Notes under the pieces: model-generated
Seen by the model: only the letters and a program-made list of their open reading frames with translations
The model's database searches: none
What the model was told of the DNA's origin: nothing
Program-made: the position numbers and the translations under genes
In this document: positions 26,170 to 34,645 of the stretch, piece by piece
How the letters are laid out: each line of letters opens with the position of its first letter
Numbering within the stretch: the stretch's first letter is position 1
DNA from: UBA6107 sp964459385
GTDB lineage: Bacteria; Chloroflexota; Anaerolineae; Anaerolineales; Anaerolineaceae
NCBI GenBank assembly: GCA_964459385.1
Contig: CAYWLG010000005.1
Location: 186,001 to 250,000, forward strand
DNA length: 64,000 nt
Direction: 5' to 3'

Positions 26170-28008
26170 CTAATCACAGGGGCTCTCCTGCCCCAATTCT
26201 TTAAAGACCATGTTCTCCTGCAGTAGGCTGATCAACACGATCTTGTCCCCGGCCTGCCACATCTGCTCACCGTAAACCACCTCAGCGCTTTCGCGCCGAA
26301 TGCGCAAGATCGGCAGAATTTCGCATGAGGTGTTGGCATCCACGGCCCGCAACAGCGGGCTCGTTTCGGGAACCACCCAAACGATCCTGTGAATTTCCAT
26401 CTCAGGCTGTTCCCAATCTCTCACATCAATGAATCGCGAAAAGACCTGCCGGCCGCCTATCTGATCGAGCAGTTTCAGGTTGACCCCTTTGGCCGGGTCA
26501 CTTAAGGCCGGGAAAGCCCTTTCGATGCCAAACACTTCATGGGCAAGCTGACAGGCCAGCACATTGACCTCTGAATTGGACGTCAGCGCCAGGAAGGTAT
26601 CGTATTCTTCCACATGGAGCTCTTCCAGCAAGTTTTCTTCAAGTGCATTTCCATATACCGCTTCAAAGCCATTGTTGCGAGCCTGCTCAACTGAAGTACG
26701 GTTGATATCCACCAGCAGAACCGGGCGCCCATTTTCTTTGAAGAGTTGCGCCACGGTGTAACTCAAACGGTTGATGCCCACGATGAGAACCTTTTTACCC
26801 TGCATGTCTTGCAGGCCCAAGAGACGGGTCAAAGGGCGGGCGGTCAGACCCTGCACGATCACCGTCAGCAAAATGGTCAGGAAGGTCAGCGCCAAAAGGC
26901 GCTCTCCCCCGGCGATGCCAGATTCGCCCAGCGCCAGCGCAAAAATGGAAGCCATCGAGGCCGCAATGATGCCGCGCGGCCCAATCCAGGCGATCAACGC
27001 CTTTTGCTGCCAGGTGAGCTTGGTACGCCATGTCGAAACAAAAACGGCCACCGGCCTTACCACAAACATGATGAGAAGAACTGTCAGCAAACCGGTCAAC
27101 CCCTCGTGCCAGATGGTAACGAGATCCAAATTCGCTGCCAGCAGGATAAAGACGACACTGATCCCCAAAATGGAAAGGAGCTCTTTAAAGCGCCGCAGCC
27201 GCTGCACGCCGGGAACGTTTTGCCGCTGCGTGATCAACCCCATTGCCACGGCGGCCATGATGCCGGCCTCACTCTGCAAACTCTCGGCTACCGCAAAGGT
27301 CACCCACACCAGAGTCAGCGCCACCAGGTTGCTCAACTCAGACGGGATCCAGCGCCGGTTCTTGAGCAAAAATGCCAGCACAAAAGCGCCCAGAGCCCCG
27401 ACGGCGCCACCGATGAGGATGCGGCCAAAGTAAACCCACAAAATGGATAGAAAAGTGGTGCCCCCCTGTGAAGCATTTGCCAGGATCACATCCAAAACGG
27501 CGATTGCCAAAACCGCCCCGATCGGGTCAACGAGAATTGCCTCAGCCTCGAGCACCATCTTCACGGAGCGCGGCGCAGAGATTCGCCGTAAAATCGGCTG
27601 TACCACCGTTGGGCCGGTTACCGTCATCAGCGCGCCAAAAAGAAGAGCAATTCGCCATTCAAAGCCGGCCACAAAATGGGTCAGCAGCGTGGTGAGACCC
27701 CAAGAGAGCAGCACGCCAATGGTGACCAGGCGGCGAATTTCAACTGCACACTGCTGTAACCATTTCAGATTAAGGTTTAGAGCACCCTCAAACAGGATGA
27801 TGGCCACCGACAACTTGATCAAAATGCCCATGCCACCATCGAACATGTCGGGCTGAATGATTCCCAAAACATCTTTGCCTAAAATAATGCCCAGGCCCAG
27901 CAAGAAAACAATGGCCGGAATTTGCCAGCGATGGGAGAGCACCTGGGCCAAAAGCCCAAAACCTACCGCGGCGACGATCATTAGTAAAACTGTTGTTTCG
28001 CTATGCAT
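26170..28008 (-). CDS. CPA-type cation:proton antiporter with C-terminal TrkA/RCK domain
   Basis: A 612-aa protein. Residues 1-400 form about 12 hydrophobic segments of the NhaP/CPA1 type; the ion-site region is EAILVDPIGAVLA and a second conserved patch is WIGPRGIIAAS. Residues about 410-530 are a TrkA-N nucleotide-binding domain (KVLIVGINRLSYTVAQLF), followed by a TrkA-C-like tail. It exchanges Na+ or K+ for H+ under cytosolic nucleotide control. The start has GAGG upstream. It is a single-gene unit. Confidence 0.88.
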   Translation of the reverse strand: MHSETTVLLMIVAAVGFGLLAQVLSHRWQIPAIVFLLGLGIILGKDVLGIIQPDMFDGGMGILIKLSVAIILFEGALNLNLKWLQQCAVEIRRLVTIGVLLSWGLTTLLTHFVAGFEWRIALLFGALMTVTGPTVVQPILRRISAPRSVKMVLEAEAILVDPIGAVLAIAVLDVILANASQGGTTFLSILWVYFGRILIGGAVGALGAFVLAFLLKNRRWIPSELSNLVALTLVWVTFAVAESLQSEAGIMAAVAMGLITQRQNVPGVQRLRRFKELLSILGISVVFILLAANLDLVTIWHEGLTGLLTVLLIMFVVRPVAVFVSTWRTKLTWQQKALIAWIGPRGIIAASMASIFALALGESGIAGGERLLALTFLTILLTVIVQGLTARPLTRLLGLQDMQGKKVLIVGINRLSYTVAQLFKENGRPVLLVDINRTSVEQARNNGFEAVYGNALEENLLEELHVEEYDTFLALTSNSEVNVLACQLAHEVFGIERAFPALSDPAKGVNLKLLDQIGGRQVFSRFIDVRDWEQPEMEIHRIVWVVPETSPLLRAVDANTSCEILPILRIRRESAEVVYGEQMWQAGDKIVLISLLQENMVFKELGQESPCD

Positions 28009-28211
28009 AAAGAGTTTTCCTCAAATCAGCGACTTTCATTTGCTGGTGATTATACAGGATTTCAATTGTCCTTTTCCAATCTACCACAGCCTAGGGGGAT
28101 AAATCAATCCGCTTGAACATTAAAGGATATTTAGCCTTGCTTAAGAAAAACTTTACAAAAGCGGGCTATATTCATCATGTAATGAGAAAGAAGTAATTGA
28201 AAGGAGAAAAA

Positions 28212-28412
28212 ATGAACACACTTATAAACGAGATAACGAAGAAAGTTGGTATTTCAGAAGAAGAAGCCCGTAAGGCTGTCACTCTCACTGCCGATTACTT
28301 ATAGCACAGAATCCCCGAACCGCTGGCGACCGAAGTCGCCGGAATGCTGGAACTGGGTGAAAAACTCAATGAAGAGGAAGCCAATCTGGTCGGTTTGTTC
28401 CCGATTCCGTAA
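28212..28412 (+). pseudogene. Small DUF2267/DUF937-like gene interrupted by an in-frame TAG
   Basis: The ATG at 28212 follows AAGGAG at ideal spacing. Thirty codons (MNTLINEITKKVGIS, then EEEARKAVTLTADYL) end in TAG at 28302-28304. The same frame then continues for 35 codons (HRIPEPLATEVAGML, ELGEKLNEEEANLVG, LFPIP) to TAA at 28412. Both halves read as one small helical protein of a type known in Chloroflexota and cyanobacteria, where a Lys or Gln usually fills this position before the (x)PEPLA segment. A strong terminator follows. It is either a fresh nonsense mutation (AAG or CAG to TAG), a sequencing error or readthrough; I favour mutation. Confidence 0.6.
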
Positions 28413-28433
28413 ACACAGTTGCCAGGATTACAT

Positions 28434-28470
28434 AAATGACGATCTGCAAAATCTACAGGTCGTCATTTTT
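28434..28470 (+). terminator. Rho-independent terminator after the small interrupted gene
   Basis: A 13-bp stem (28434-28446 with 28456-28468) with one G-T pair and a 9-base loop ends in a T-run. It also lies between this gene and the convergent DegV gene, so it may work both ways. Confidence 0.82.
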
Positions 28471-28495
28471 CATATCGCAAAATTATTCGCAGGGG

Positions 28496-29380
28496 TTAAC
28501 TTACCGGCACAATTCCCAGGCCCAATTCAGCAAACAACGCCAGCGGGGCAACTGCCAACCCCACCATTCCCGGCCCGGTATGTGCGCCTAACGATGGCGC
28601 GATCTGCACCACTTCTTCAAACAGGCATTCAAATTTCTCTTCAAGCTGTTCTTTTAACTTCTTGATCCCTTCAAGATCATACCCATGCAGTAATTGAATG
28701 CGCAGGGGTGTGCCGACAGGCATCTTTTTAGAAATTGTTTCCACCACCTTGCCAATTGCGCGGGTGTAGGAAAACTCTTTGCTCAGATCAATGTATTTTC
28801 CTTCTTTTTTTTCAACCCCGATGACGGGTTTGATCCTCAATGCCGAACCGATCAGTCCCTTCAGGTGGCCAATTCTGCCCCCGTGAATTAAATATTTCAG
28901 GTCCGAAACGGTAAAATATCCCTCTGCTATAGATTGAATCTGGTTAAGCATGTGAACGATCTTCTCGACGGGCCAGCCAACCTGAACCGCTTTGGCGGCG
29001 GCCTGTACCTGCCAGCCGAGCGGGCAGGAAAGCGTCTTTGAATCGATAATCGTTACGTGTGCCTCTGGAACCATTTCTGCACCCATACGAGCAGCGTTCA
29101 CCGTTCCGCTCAACCCGGAGGAGATATGAATGGATAATATTTCCGGATCATGCTGTGCCAGTTCCCGGTATAGCTTTGCAAAATCGCCCGGGGCGGGTTG
29201 CGAAGTAGCCGGATAAGCGTTTGTCTCAGCCAGCAACCGATAAAAGGTGGAATTGTCGATACTTACCCCGCTGACATAAGATTCCCCATTAATGGTGACA
29301 TTAAGAGGAATGTAATGAATGTTCAGTCCCTTTTTTTGTTCTTCTGACAGATCGGCACCGTAATCGGTTACTATTTGCAT
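28496..29380 (-). CDS. DegV family fatty-acid-binding protein
   Basis: A 294-aa DegV protein. The N-terminal domain begins IVTDYGADLSEEQ; family hallmarks are TSQPAPGDFAKLY, HISSGLSGTVNAAR and the C-terminal HTGPGMVGLAV. DegV proteins bind a fatty acid and, as FakB, present it to a FakA kinase for phosphorylation. No FakA gene is in the window. GGAGG precedes the ATG. It stands alone. Confidence 0.9.
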   Translation of the reverse strand: MQIVTDYGADLSEEQKKGLNIHYIPLNVTINGESYVSGVSIDNSTFYRLLAETNAYPATSQPAPGDFAKLYRELAQHDPEILSIHISSGLSGTVNAARMGAEMVPEAHVTIIDSKTLSCPLGWQVQAAAKAVQVGWPVEKIVHMLNQIQSIAEGYFTVSDLKYLIHGGRIGHLKGLIGSALRIKPVIGVEKKEGKYIDLSKEFSYTRAIGKVVETISKKMPVGTPLRIQLLHGYDLEGIKKLKEQLEEKFECLFEEVVQIAPSLGAHTGPGMVGLAVAPLALFAELGLGIVPVS

Positions 29381-29921
29381 TAATCCTCCAAATTATGGCA
29401 GATCCCCTATAGATATCTGCACTATTCACAATGAAAAGCGAGTCTATTATAGGTGGAAGTGGATGAAATTCAATGTGGCTGTAGACCTATTTTTGCAGTA
29501 TGACCTGGCCAAACTATAAGTAAGGTATGTAAACCTTTCTCATTGGAGAATTCCCGCACAAGGCGGATAAATCAGCCTTTTCATCAGGGTTCTCCGGGTA
29601 GGATTTCCTTATGACCGGCCTCATTTTTACCTGCCGGGGGAAACACTTCAATTGTCGGTTCCCAGCAGAGAAGAGTATCGACAAGTATTCCATATATGCA
29701 GATTCTTGAATTTACAAAAAATTAACTGCATAAAAATGAGGCCTATTTTAAAAACTAACGCTAAAATGAATAGAAGCTCTCTCAACACCCTAATTGATGT
29801 TCTGTCTAAAAATGCTGTTCGAGTGCATGCGAATCAAACCTCGATCCCAGCAAATACATAAAGCAAGTCTTCTCATTTTAAAACACCGGCTTTTTTAAAT
29901 CTTAACCACGCAGGAGCCGAA
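29381..29921. other. Divergent 541-base intergenic region without a convincing gene
   Basis: It lies between the DegV start and the oxidoreductase start. It holds a nested inverted repeat (separate entry), a small dyad GCAGAT...ATCTGC around 29400-29425, and a 69-codon open frame (29652-29861, plus) with no ribosome-binding site, no hydrophobic pattern and no recognisable family, which I do not call a gene. An AGGAG site for the next gene ends the region. Confidence 0.6.
29545..29595 (+). repeat. Nested inverted repeat, possible structured RNA or terminator
   Basis: Outer arms GGAGAA (29545-29550) and TTCTCC (29590-29595) enclose inner arms AAGGC (29560-29564) and GCCTT (29575-29579), the latter followed by TTTTC. 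It could fold as a two-stem RNA in a leader, or act as a weak terminator. No known riboswitch pattern was recognised. Confidence 0.3.
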
Positions 29922-31259
29922 ATGAGCGATACTTTCAAAGCAGATGTCATCGTAGTTGGCGCCGGTACGGCCGGCACCTATTTTGCCTGGCAGATTGCCA
30001 AAGCAGGGTTCAAGGTGCTTTTACTCGAAGCCCGCGCGCTGGATGTGATGGGGAAGAACATTGAGATCATCCACATGGATCAGAGCGCCTTTGCCGAATT
30101 TGCCGTGCCCGAACCGCAGCCGCCCGAACTTGTTCATCTCGAAACCATCGGGGTGATGTGGGCCCCCGATCGCAGCATTACCGACAAAGTGGACCATCCT
30201 TTTTACGTCTTGAACATGCCCGCCTTGTATGAACGGCTACACGGTTATGCTGTTGAAAGCGGAGTTGAACTTATCGAAAAAGCCAAGGTCAATGGGGTGA
30301 TTATCGAAAACGGTGCGCTGCGTGGTGTCACCGGCGAGATGAGTGGCAAGCCCTTTGAAGCTCGTGCCAAACTGGTGGTGGATGCATCCGGGATGACCGG
30401 AGCAGTGCGCACGCTGCTGCCCGATGCTTTCGGTGTAGAAAACAAACCCATCAACCCGGCAAATATTTACTGCTGCTGCCTTGAGCTGCGCACCGATTTG
30501 CCTGAAGGTTCGCTGACCGGCAGTAATTCCTTCATGTCAGAGAGCGGCTTCTGGAATCGTTCTTATGGGAACGACATCATCATTGGCATGAGCCAGCACG
30601 GCGGGTACGAGTACACCTGGCAAAAGCACAAAGAATTCCGCGAACGCAATTGGGGAGACCCAGGCAAGTTGGTTTCACGCCGTCAGGGTCTGGTTCCTTA
30701 CCGGCGCTCGCCATTCTCTTTAGTCGGCAACGGTTTCATGGTGGTTGGCGACGCTGCCTTTCAAAACCGTCCCTTCTCAGGGGAAGGCATCATCTCGGGC
30801 TGGGGAGCCTGCCGGGCAGCCCTGCCGACCGCCCTGCAAGCACTGCGCAGCGGGGATGTCAGCCGTGAAGGATTGTGGGGCTATAACACCACCTACTTCC
30901 ACGACCAGGGTGCCAAGTTTGCTGCTGCCATGGCCCAGCTACCCGCTGCTACTGAATTCAATGCTCAAGATACCAATTACCTCTTCCGTCATCACCTTGT
31001 GTTCAACGGGAAAGATTTCGCCGAAATGGCGGATACTTATGAAGTTGTCATGGGGCCAGGGAAGCTGCTTAATATGGTCTTCTTCCTGCTTTGGGGAGTG
31101 ATTACAGGGCAATTTCAGGCTTCAACCTTGAAGATCTTGATGACCGTCAGCAACCAGGCCGGTAAACTAAAAAAACATTATCAAAATTTCCCCGCCGACC
31201 CGCAAGAATTCCCCACCTGGGAGAAACAAGCCGTGCTGCTTTGGGGCGAAGGGAATTAA
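29922..31259 (+). CDS. FAD-dependent oxidoreductase (geranylgeranyl reductase-like)
   Basis: A 445-aa flavoprotein of the GR2/p-hydroxybenzoate-hydroxylase fold. The N-terminal dinucleotide motif is VIVVGAGTAGTYFAWQIAKAG, and the late FAD motif is VVGDAAFQNRPFSGEGI, with Pro and the glycines as in geranylgeranyl reductases and halogenases. AGGAG precedes the ATG. It is the first gene of a three-gene plus-strand operon with a GxGYxYP protein and a sugar-type symporter, which suggests oxidation or reduction of an imported compound. The reaction is unknown. Confidence 0.82.
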   Translation: MSDTFKADVIVVGAGTAGTYFAWQIAKAGFKVLLLEARALDVMGKNIEIIHMDQSAFAEFAVPEPQPPELVHLETIGVMWAPDRSITDKVDHPFYVLNMPALYERLHGYAVESGVELIEKAKVNGVIIENGALRGVTGEMSGKPFEARAKLVVDASGMTGAVRTLLPDAFGVENKPINPANIYCCCLELRTDLPEGSLTGSNSFMSESGFWNRSYGNDIIIGMSQHGGYEYTWQKHKEFRERNWGDPGKLVSRRQGLVPYRRSPFSLVGNGFMVVGDAAFQNRPFSGEGIISGWGACRAALPTALQALRSGDVSREGLWGYNTTYFHDQGAKFAAAMAQLPAATEFNAQDTNYLFRHHLVFNGKDFAEMADTYEVVMGPGKLLNMVFFLLWGVITGQFQASTLKILMTVSNQAGKLKKHYQNFPADPQEFPTWEKQAVLLWGEGN

Positions 31260-31262
31260 CCC

Positions 31263-32996
31263 GTGGCAGAGACCTTTGAAGTTAACTTACTGGAAATTAC
31301 CAACCTGAGCTATGAAGAAAGGCTGACTGCAAGTGCACTGCAGGGTCTGATCAATCGTGAGGCACCCACCCTTTACCTGATCAACAAAAATTACGATGAC
31401 CCCGGCACACGAAAGACCAATGTCGTCCATATGACGGATGAAAACTGGTACCACAAATATCGGGAATACATTCAAGACAATGATTCGGCCAATCTGGAGT
31501 ACTACCGGTCTGCTTACCAGCTAAAGACCCAATCGCTGGCCGGGCTGAACGAAGCCGTTCAGAAGTTCCGTCCCCGGCTGAACGGGCTGGTTATCTGGGA
31601 TCCTGACCTGGACGATTCGGTGAATCTGGCTTTGATGCTAGCCGCACAAGAAGACCTGCTGGTCATTGCACCTGACCAAATCGAGTGGGCCAGATCACAG
31701 GGGATTGAAGTGATTCGTCACGATCTGCGCGGCCGATTTAAAGACCGTGTGGAACTGTACTCCTGGGCCTTTAAAAACTTGTTCGCGCAGTGTAAACCCG
31801 GTCAGGTCGCCTGCATGGAACCGCAGTGGAAGAGAAGTGAATTTTGCGATTATATCGTGCAGAACAAACTCTTCGTCTACTGCCTCTCTTCATATAAAAA
31901 AGGCGGCCTGCGCACATTGGGTCAATCTCTGCTTATGCTGTTGGTGGGTGGTCCCTTCGGCTTGCGCAATTTTTTGTTCGCCACGCATCTTGATGCTGCA
32001 ATCAAGGCAATTGCCCGATTGCTTTTGAGCAGCGGCGCCCCCGAAACACGTCTGGGGCACAAGATCCAACGAACAGTCAAAGCACTGCCCTTCCCCACGA
32101 TCTTTGGCTGGCACAGTGACCGGGATGACGAGTTGAGCTTCATGCTGCAAATATCCATGAACAATATGCGGCTGGCCCCCACCTTCATGGCCGGGAACTT
32201 CAGCTTTCACAGCAAACTGCCGGCCGCCGGCCCGTATCAACAGAACTACATTGACCCGGCTGAGGTGAAACTGGAGAACAAGGTTTATCTCACCTTCACT
32301 TTATCGGATGGCGATCAATTCACTTTAATGAACACCGGCGAGTTGGGCAATTGGCGCCGACCCGAGCGCGGCAAGGTGCCTTTCAACTGGGAAATGCAGC
32401 CTCTACTGGCCGAGATCGCCCCGGCCCTGCTGGGATATTATTACAGCAGTCTCAAAGAAACCGACCTGCTGATCGCCGGCCCATCAGGCGCCGGTTACAT
32501 TATCCCGCCGCTGTCTGGCAATTTGCCCGCCTACATGGCAGAAAGTGCACGCTACTGTGATCAGGTGGATGTGAGGGTAACCACCTCTTATATCGCCGAC
32601 CCACCCCGGCGGGTGGTAAAAGATCATGGCAAAGCGCCGGGAAAGTTTTTGGGCTATCTGTCAGGGTATTTTCACCTGGGCAGAACCCCCATGTATATGG
32701 CTGAGGGACGTCCTTTTGTGGCCAACCTCTGGCCCAGACCTGAACAAATCCCCTGGGAAAGCGATCAGGTGCTGGAAGGAATCCGTGCTCTGGTAGATCA
32801 ACCCGGCACTGTTCCCCGCTTCGTTGCCTGTCATCTGTTTGCCTATTGCACCACCCTCAACGATGTATACCATTTTGTTGATTCTCTGGACAAAGACAAA
32901 GTAAAAGTCGTGCGTGCCGATGAATTTCTGTATGCATCTGCACTGGCCATGCAAGCTAATCCATCCATAATCGGAAAACCTGGAGAGATAAAATGA
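31263..32996 (+). CDS. GxGYxYP domain-containing protein (putative carbohydrate-active)
   Basis: A 577-aa protein. The naming motif appears as GPSGAGYIIPPL near residue 405. The N-terminal LQGLINREAPTLYL stretch (about 27-40) is a second family hallmark, found before a domain thought to be glycoside-hydrolase-like. No signal peptide is visible, unlike many members, so it would act in the cytoplasm. GTG at 31263 is the start, only 3 bases after the oxidoreductase stop. The next gene overlaps its stop by ATGA, showing tight coupling to the symporter. Confidence 0.8.
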   Translation: MAETFEVNLLEITNLSYEERLTASALQGLINREAPTLYLINKNYDDPGTRKTNVVHMTDENWYHKYREYIQDNDSANLEYYRSAYQLKTQSLAGLNEAVQKFRPRLNGLVIWDPDLDDSVNLALMLAAQEDLLVIAPDQIEWARSQGIEVIRHDLRGRFKDRVELYSWAFKNLFAQCKPGQVACMEPQWKRSEFCDYIVQNKLFVYCLSSYKKGGLRTLGQSLLMLLVGGPFGLRNFLFATHLDAAIKAIARLLLSSGAPETRLGHKIQRTVKALPFPTIFGWHSDRDDELSFMLQISMNNMRLAPTFMAGNFSFHSKLPAAGPYQQNYIDPAEVKLENKVYLTFTLSDGDQFTLMNTGELGNWRRPERGKVPFNWEMQPLLAEIAPALLGYYYSSLKETDLLIAGPSGAGYIIPPLSGNLPAYMAESARYCDQVDVRVTTSYIADPPRRVVKDHGKAPGKFLGYLSGYFHLGRTPMYMAEGRPFVANLWPRPEQIPWESDQVLEGIRALVDQPGTVPRFVACHLFAYCTTLNDVYHFVDSLDKDKVKVVRADEFLYASALAMQANPSIIGKPGEIK

Positions 32997-34366
32997 GCGA
33001 TAAAGTTCCCGGCAAGGTAAAAGTGAAATATGGTGTCGGCGACATGGGCGTTGCCATGCTGACCGCCATCACTCAGTTCTTCTTAATGATCTATTACACC
33101 GATGTGGCTTTGATTGACCCGGCCATTGTGGGGTCGGCTCTCATGGTCGGCAAAATGACCTGGGATGCGGTGAATGATCCATTTTTCGGTTACATCTCTG
33201 ACCGAACCCAAACCCGCTGGGGCAGACGCCGTCCTTATTTGTTGTTTGGCGCAGTTCCCCTGGCCCTCGGCACCTGGCTGCTGTTCTCCATTCCAAAAGG
33301 GCTAACCGGTGTAACGGCTTTCCTGGTGGTACTGTTCACTTTCTTGCTGTTTGATACTGTACACACCATCGTATCGGTCAATTACTCGGCCCTCACCCCC
33401 GAGCTCAGCCAGGATTACGATGAGCGTACCTCGATCACCACCATCCGTGAGATCTTCACTGTGGTGGGTTACATTTTGGGAGCTGCCACCACCACCGTCG
33501 TCGCCGGGTTACTCATGAGCGCCTTCCATTTAAGTGAGCATGCTGCTTACAGCGGCATGGGCCTGTTCTTTGGTTTGATCGCCATGGCAGCCGTATTCGT
33601 GACAGCTTTCGGCGTCAAAGAAAAACCGGATGCGGTCATCCCGGCCAAGATTCCGCCTTTCAAAGCTGTTGCTTCCACCCTGAAGAATAAACCCTTCATG
33701 TGGCTGATGGGCTGCTTCTTGCTCACCAACTTCAGTTTTACGCTACTCACCACCCTGCTGCCTTATTACTTGACGTATCAGCTAAACATGGCCGACCAAA
33801 TGCCCATCGTGATGATTGCGATGCTTGGCTCAATCGGCCTTTTCTTGTATCCAATGAAGCTGTTGACCGATCGAATCGGCAAGGGTCCTGCCTACGCCGC
33901 TGGGTTGGGGCTGGCCGCGCTGGCCTGTGCCTCCACCTTCTTCCTGCCGCATTCCCCCACCCCCTTGATCTATGTGGTAGGCGTTGTTGCCGGGATGGGC
34001 TTTTCAGCTCAATGGGTGTGCCCGTGGAGTATGCTGCCCGACGTGGTGGAATACGACGAACTAAAAACCGGTCAGCGTCAGGAAGGGCTTTATTATGGCA
34101 TGTGGAACTTCATCACCAAATTCACCAATGCCTTCGGTATTGCAGTAGCCGGTTGGTCACTGGCGTTGTTTGGTTACGTGGCCAATGTTGAACAGACCGC
34201 TCATGCCCTCTTTGGCATTCGCTTGTTCTTCGGCCCGGTCTCGGCATTGGTGATCTTGATCGCCCTGCCGCTCTTGATCTGGTACCCGATCACCCGCAAA
34301 AGCCACTTGAAATTGCTGGCCGAATTGGAAGTGAAACGGGCTCAGAAAGCTGCTTCAGTGGAATAG
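32993..34366 (+). CDS. MFS transporter, glycoside-pentoside-hexuronide:cation symporter (GPH) type
   Basis: A 457-aa transporter with 12 hydrophobic segments. The hallmark loop between helices 2 and 3 reads DPFFGYISDRTQTRWGRRRP, as in MelB/XynB/UidB. KVKYGVGDMGVAM is the typical N-terminus. It should import a glycoside, pentoside or hexuronide with Na+ or H+. The start overlaps the previous stop. A strong terminator lies 20 bases after its stop and ends the operon. Confidence 0.9.
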   Translation: MSDKVPGKVKVKYGVGDMGVAMLTAITQFFLMIYYTDVALIDPAIVGSALMVGKMTWDAVNDPFFGYISDRTQTRWGRRRPYLLFGAVPLALGTWLLFSIPKGLTGVTAFLVVLFTFLLFDTVHTIVSVNYSALTPELSQDYDERTSITTIREIFTVVGYILGAATTTVVAGLLMSAFHLSEHAAYSGMGLFFGLIAMAAVFVTAFGVKEKPDAVIPAKIPPFKAVASTLKNKPFMWLMGCFLLTNFSFTLLTTLLPYYLTYQLNMADQMPIVMIAMLGSIGLFLYPMKLLTDRIGKGPAYAAGLGLAALACASTFFLPHSPTPLIYVVGVVAGMGFSAQWVCPWSMLPDVVEYDELKTGQRQEGLYYGMWNFITKFTNAFGIAVAGWSLALFGYVANVEQTAHALFGIRLFFGPVSALVILIALPLLIWYPITRKSHLKLLAELEVKRAQKAASVE

Positions 34367-34386
34367 CTTACAGCTCAATTCAAACT

Positions 34387-34422
34387 GGCCTGCCAGAAAA
34401 TGAATTTTCTGGCAGGCCTTTT
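34387..34422 (+). terminator. Rho-independent terminator of the oxidoreductase/GxGYxYP/GPH operon
   Basis: A perfect 15-bp inverted repeat (34387-34401 with 34404-34418), starting GGCCTGCCAG, is followed by TTTT. Confidence 0.9.
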
Positions 34423-34645
34423 GGATTGTGACGTTTTACGCTTTTTTATGCCAGTTGTAAAATTTGCTTTGCTATTCAATTTTCTTGAAATGGCAAGAAA
34501 CATTTCAGCAAAACGATAAATAGACATCAATTTCTTTTGATGTAAAATTAGCTTCGGGCTAAATTCAGGATCCGATTTTTAGCCGTTCTGGGTGGTGAGT
34601 TAAGTCTTTCTCTCTTTCGTAATATTACAGCAGAAGGAAAAGAAA

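Noticed and set aside
29652..29861. A 69-codon plus-strand frame in the DegV/oxidoreductase gap
   Set aside because: No ribosome-binding site, no recognisable motif, and composition like the surrounding non-coding DNA.
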